DNA of 14,505 nucleotides from NCBI GenBank assembly GCA_003523085.1, contig DPHD01000054.1, forward strand, positions 1 to 14,505, written 5' to 3'. The notes under the pieces were generated by a model, which worked only from the letters and a program-made list of their open reading frames with translations, had not been told where the DNA came from and ran no database searches. The number at the start of each line of letters is the position of its first letter. Positions within the stretch are counted from its first letter, which is position 1. Source of the DNA: Oceanospirillaceae bacterium. Its GTDB lineage: Bacteria; Pseudomonadota; Gammaproteobacteria; Pseudomonadales; Balneatricaceae. Made by a program: the position numbers and the translations under genes. Positions 14,500 to 14,505 of this stretch are shown one piece after another.

Positions 14500-14505
14500 T
14501 ACACA

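Overview
The window reads as chromosomal DNA of a moderate-GC marine gammaproteobacterium, perhaps near the Oceanospirillales or Alteromonadales. The reasons are a Vibrio-type sodium-pumping oxaloacetate decarboxylase (oadGAB), a long ThiI carrying the gammaproteobacterial C-terminal rhodanese domain, an osmoprotectant ABC transporter, and a chemoreceptor. The lineage is inferred from protein resemblance recalled without a search. No rRNA, tRNA, insertion sequence, CRISPR array or prophage is visible, and the gene content looks like core metabolism rather than an island.

Layout. Positions 1-3466 (minus strand) hold a tight operon: oadG, oadA, oadB and then the first 66 codons of a small CxxC-containing membrane protein that runs off the window edge. 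A 208-bp spacer with possible CRP/FNR-like sites separates it from thiI (3675-5132, minus). thiI is divergent from a GFA-family zinc protein gene (5196-5627, plus). Then come a 317-bp non-coding stretch with competing hairpins and a class III CoA-transferase gene (5945-7216, plus). That gene meets, tail to tail with overlapping stop codons, a translationally coupled pair on the minus strand: a TSUP (TauE/SafE-type) anion exporter (7578-8603) and a DUF1634 membrane protein (7213-7581). A large chemoreceptor (8679-11153, minus) follows, then a strong terminator (11277-11306). Last is a betaine/choline-type ABC transporter operon on the minus strand, transcribed proX, proW, proV (14330 down to 11322), with a strong stem-loop between proX and proW.

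How the genes fit together. OadG/A/B form one membrane enzyme that decarboxylates oxaloacetate and exports Na+, a typical marine energy module. ProX/W/V import a quaternary amine osmolyte at high salinity. ThiI makes 4-thiouridine in tRNA and may feed sulfur to thiazole synthesis. The TSUP/DUF1634 pair probably moves a sulfur-containing or organic anion across the inner membrane. I see no single new multi-gene system here. The points most worth a second look are a metal-ligand substitution in OadA (Gln at position 207), the CxxC membrane protein linked to oadB, regulatory hairpins (proX/proW, downstream of the GFA gene, mcp leader), and a possible 41-codon ORF upstream of proX.
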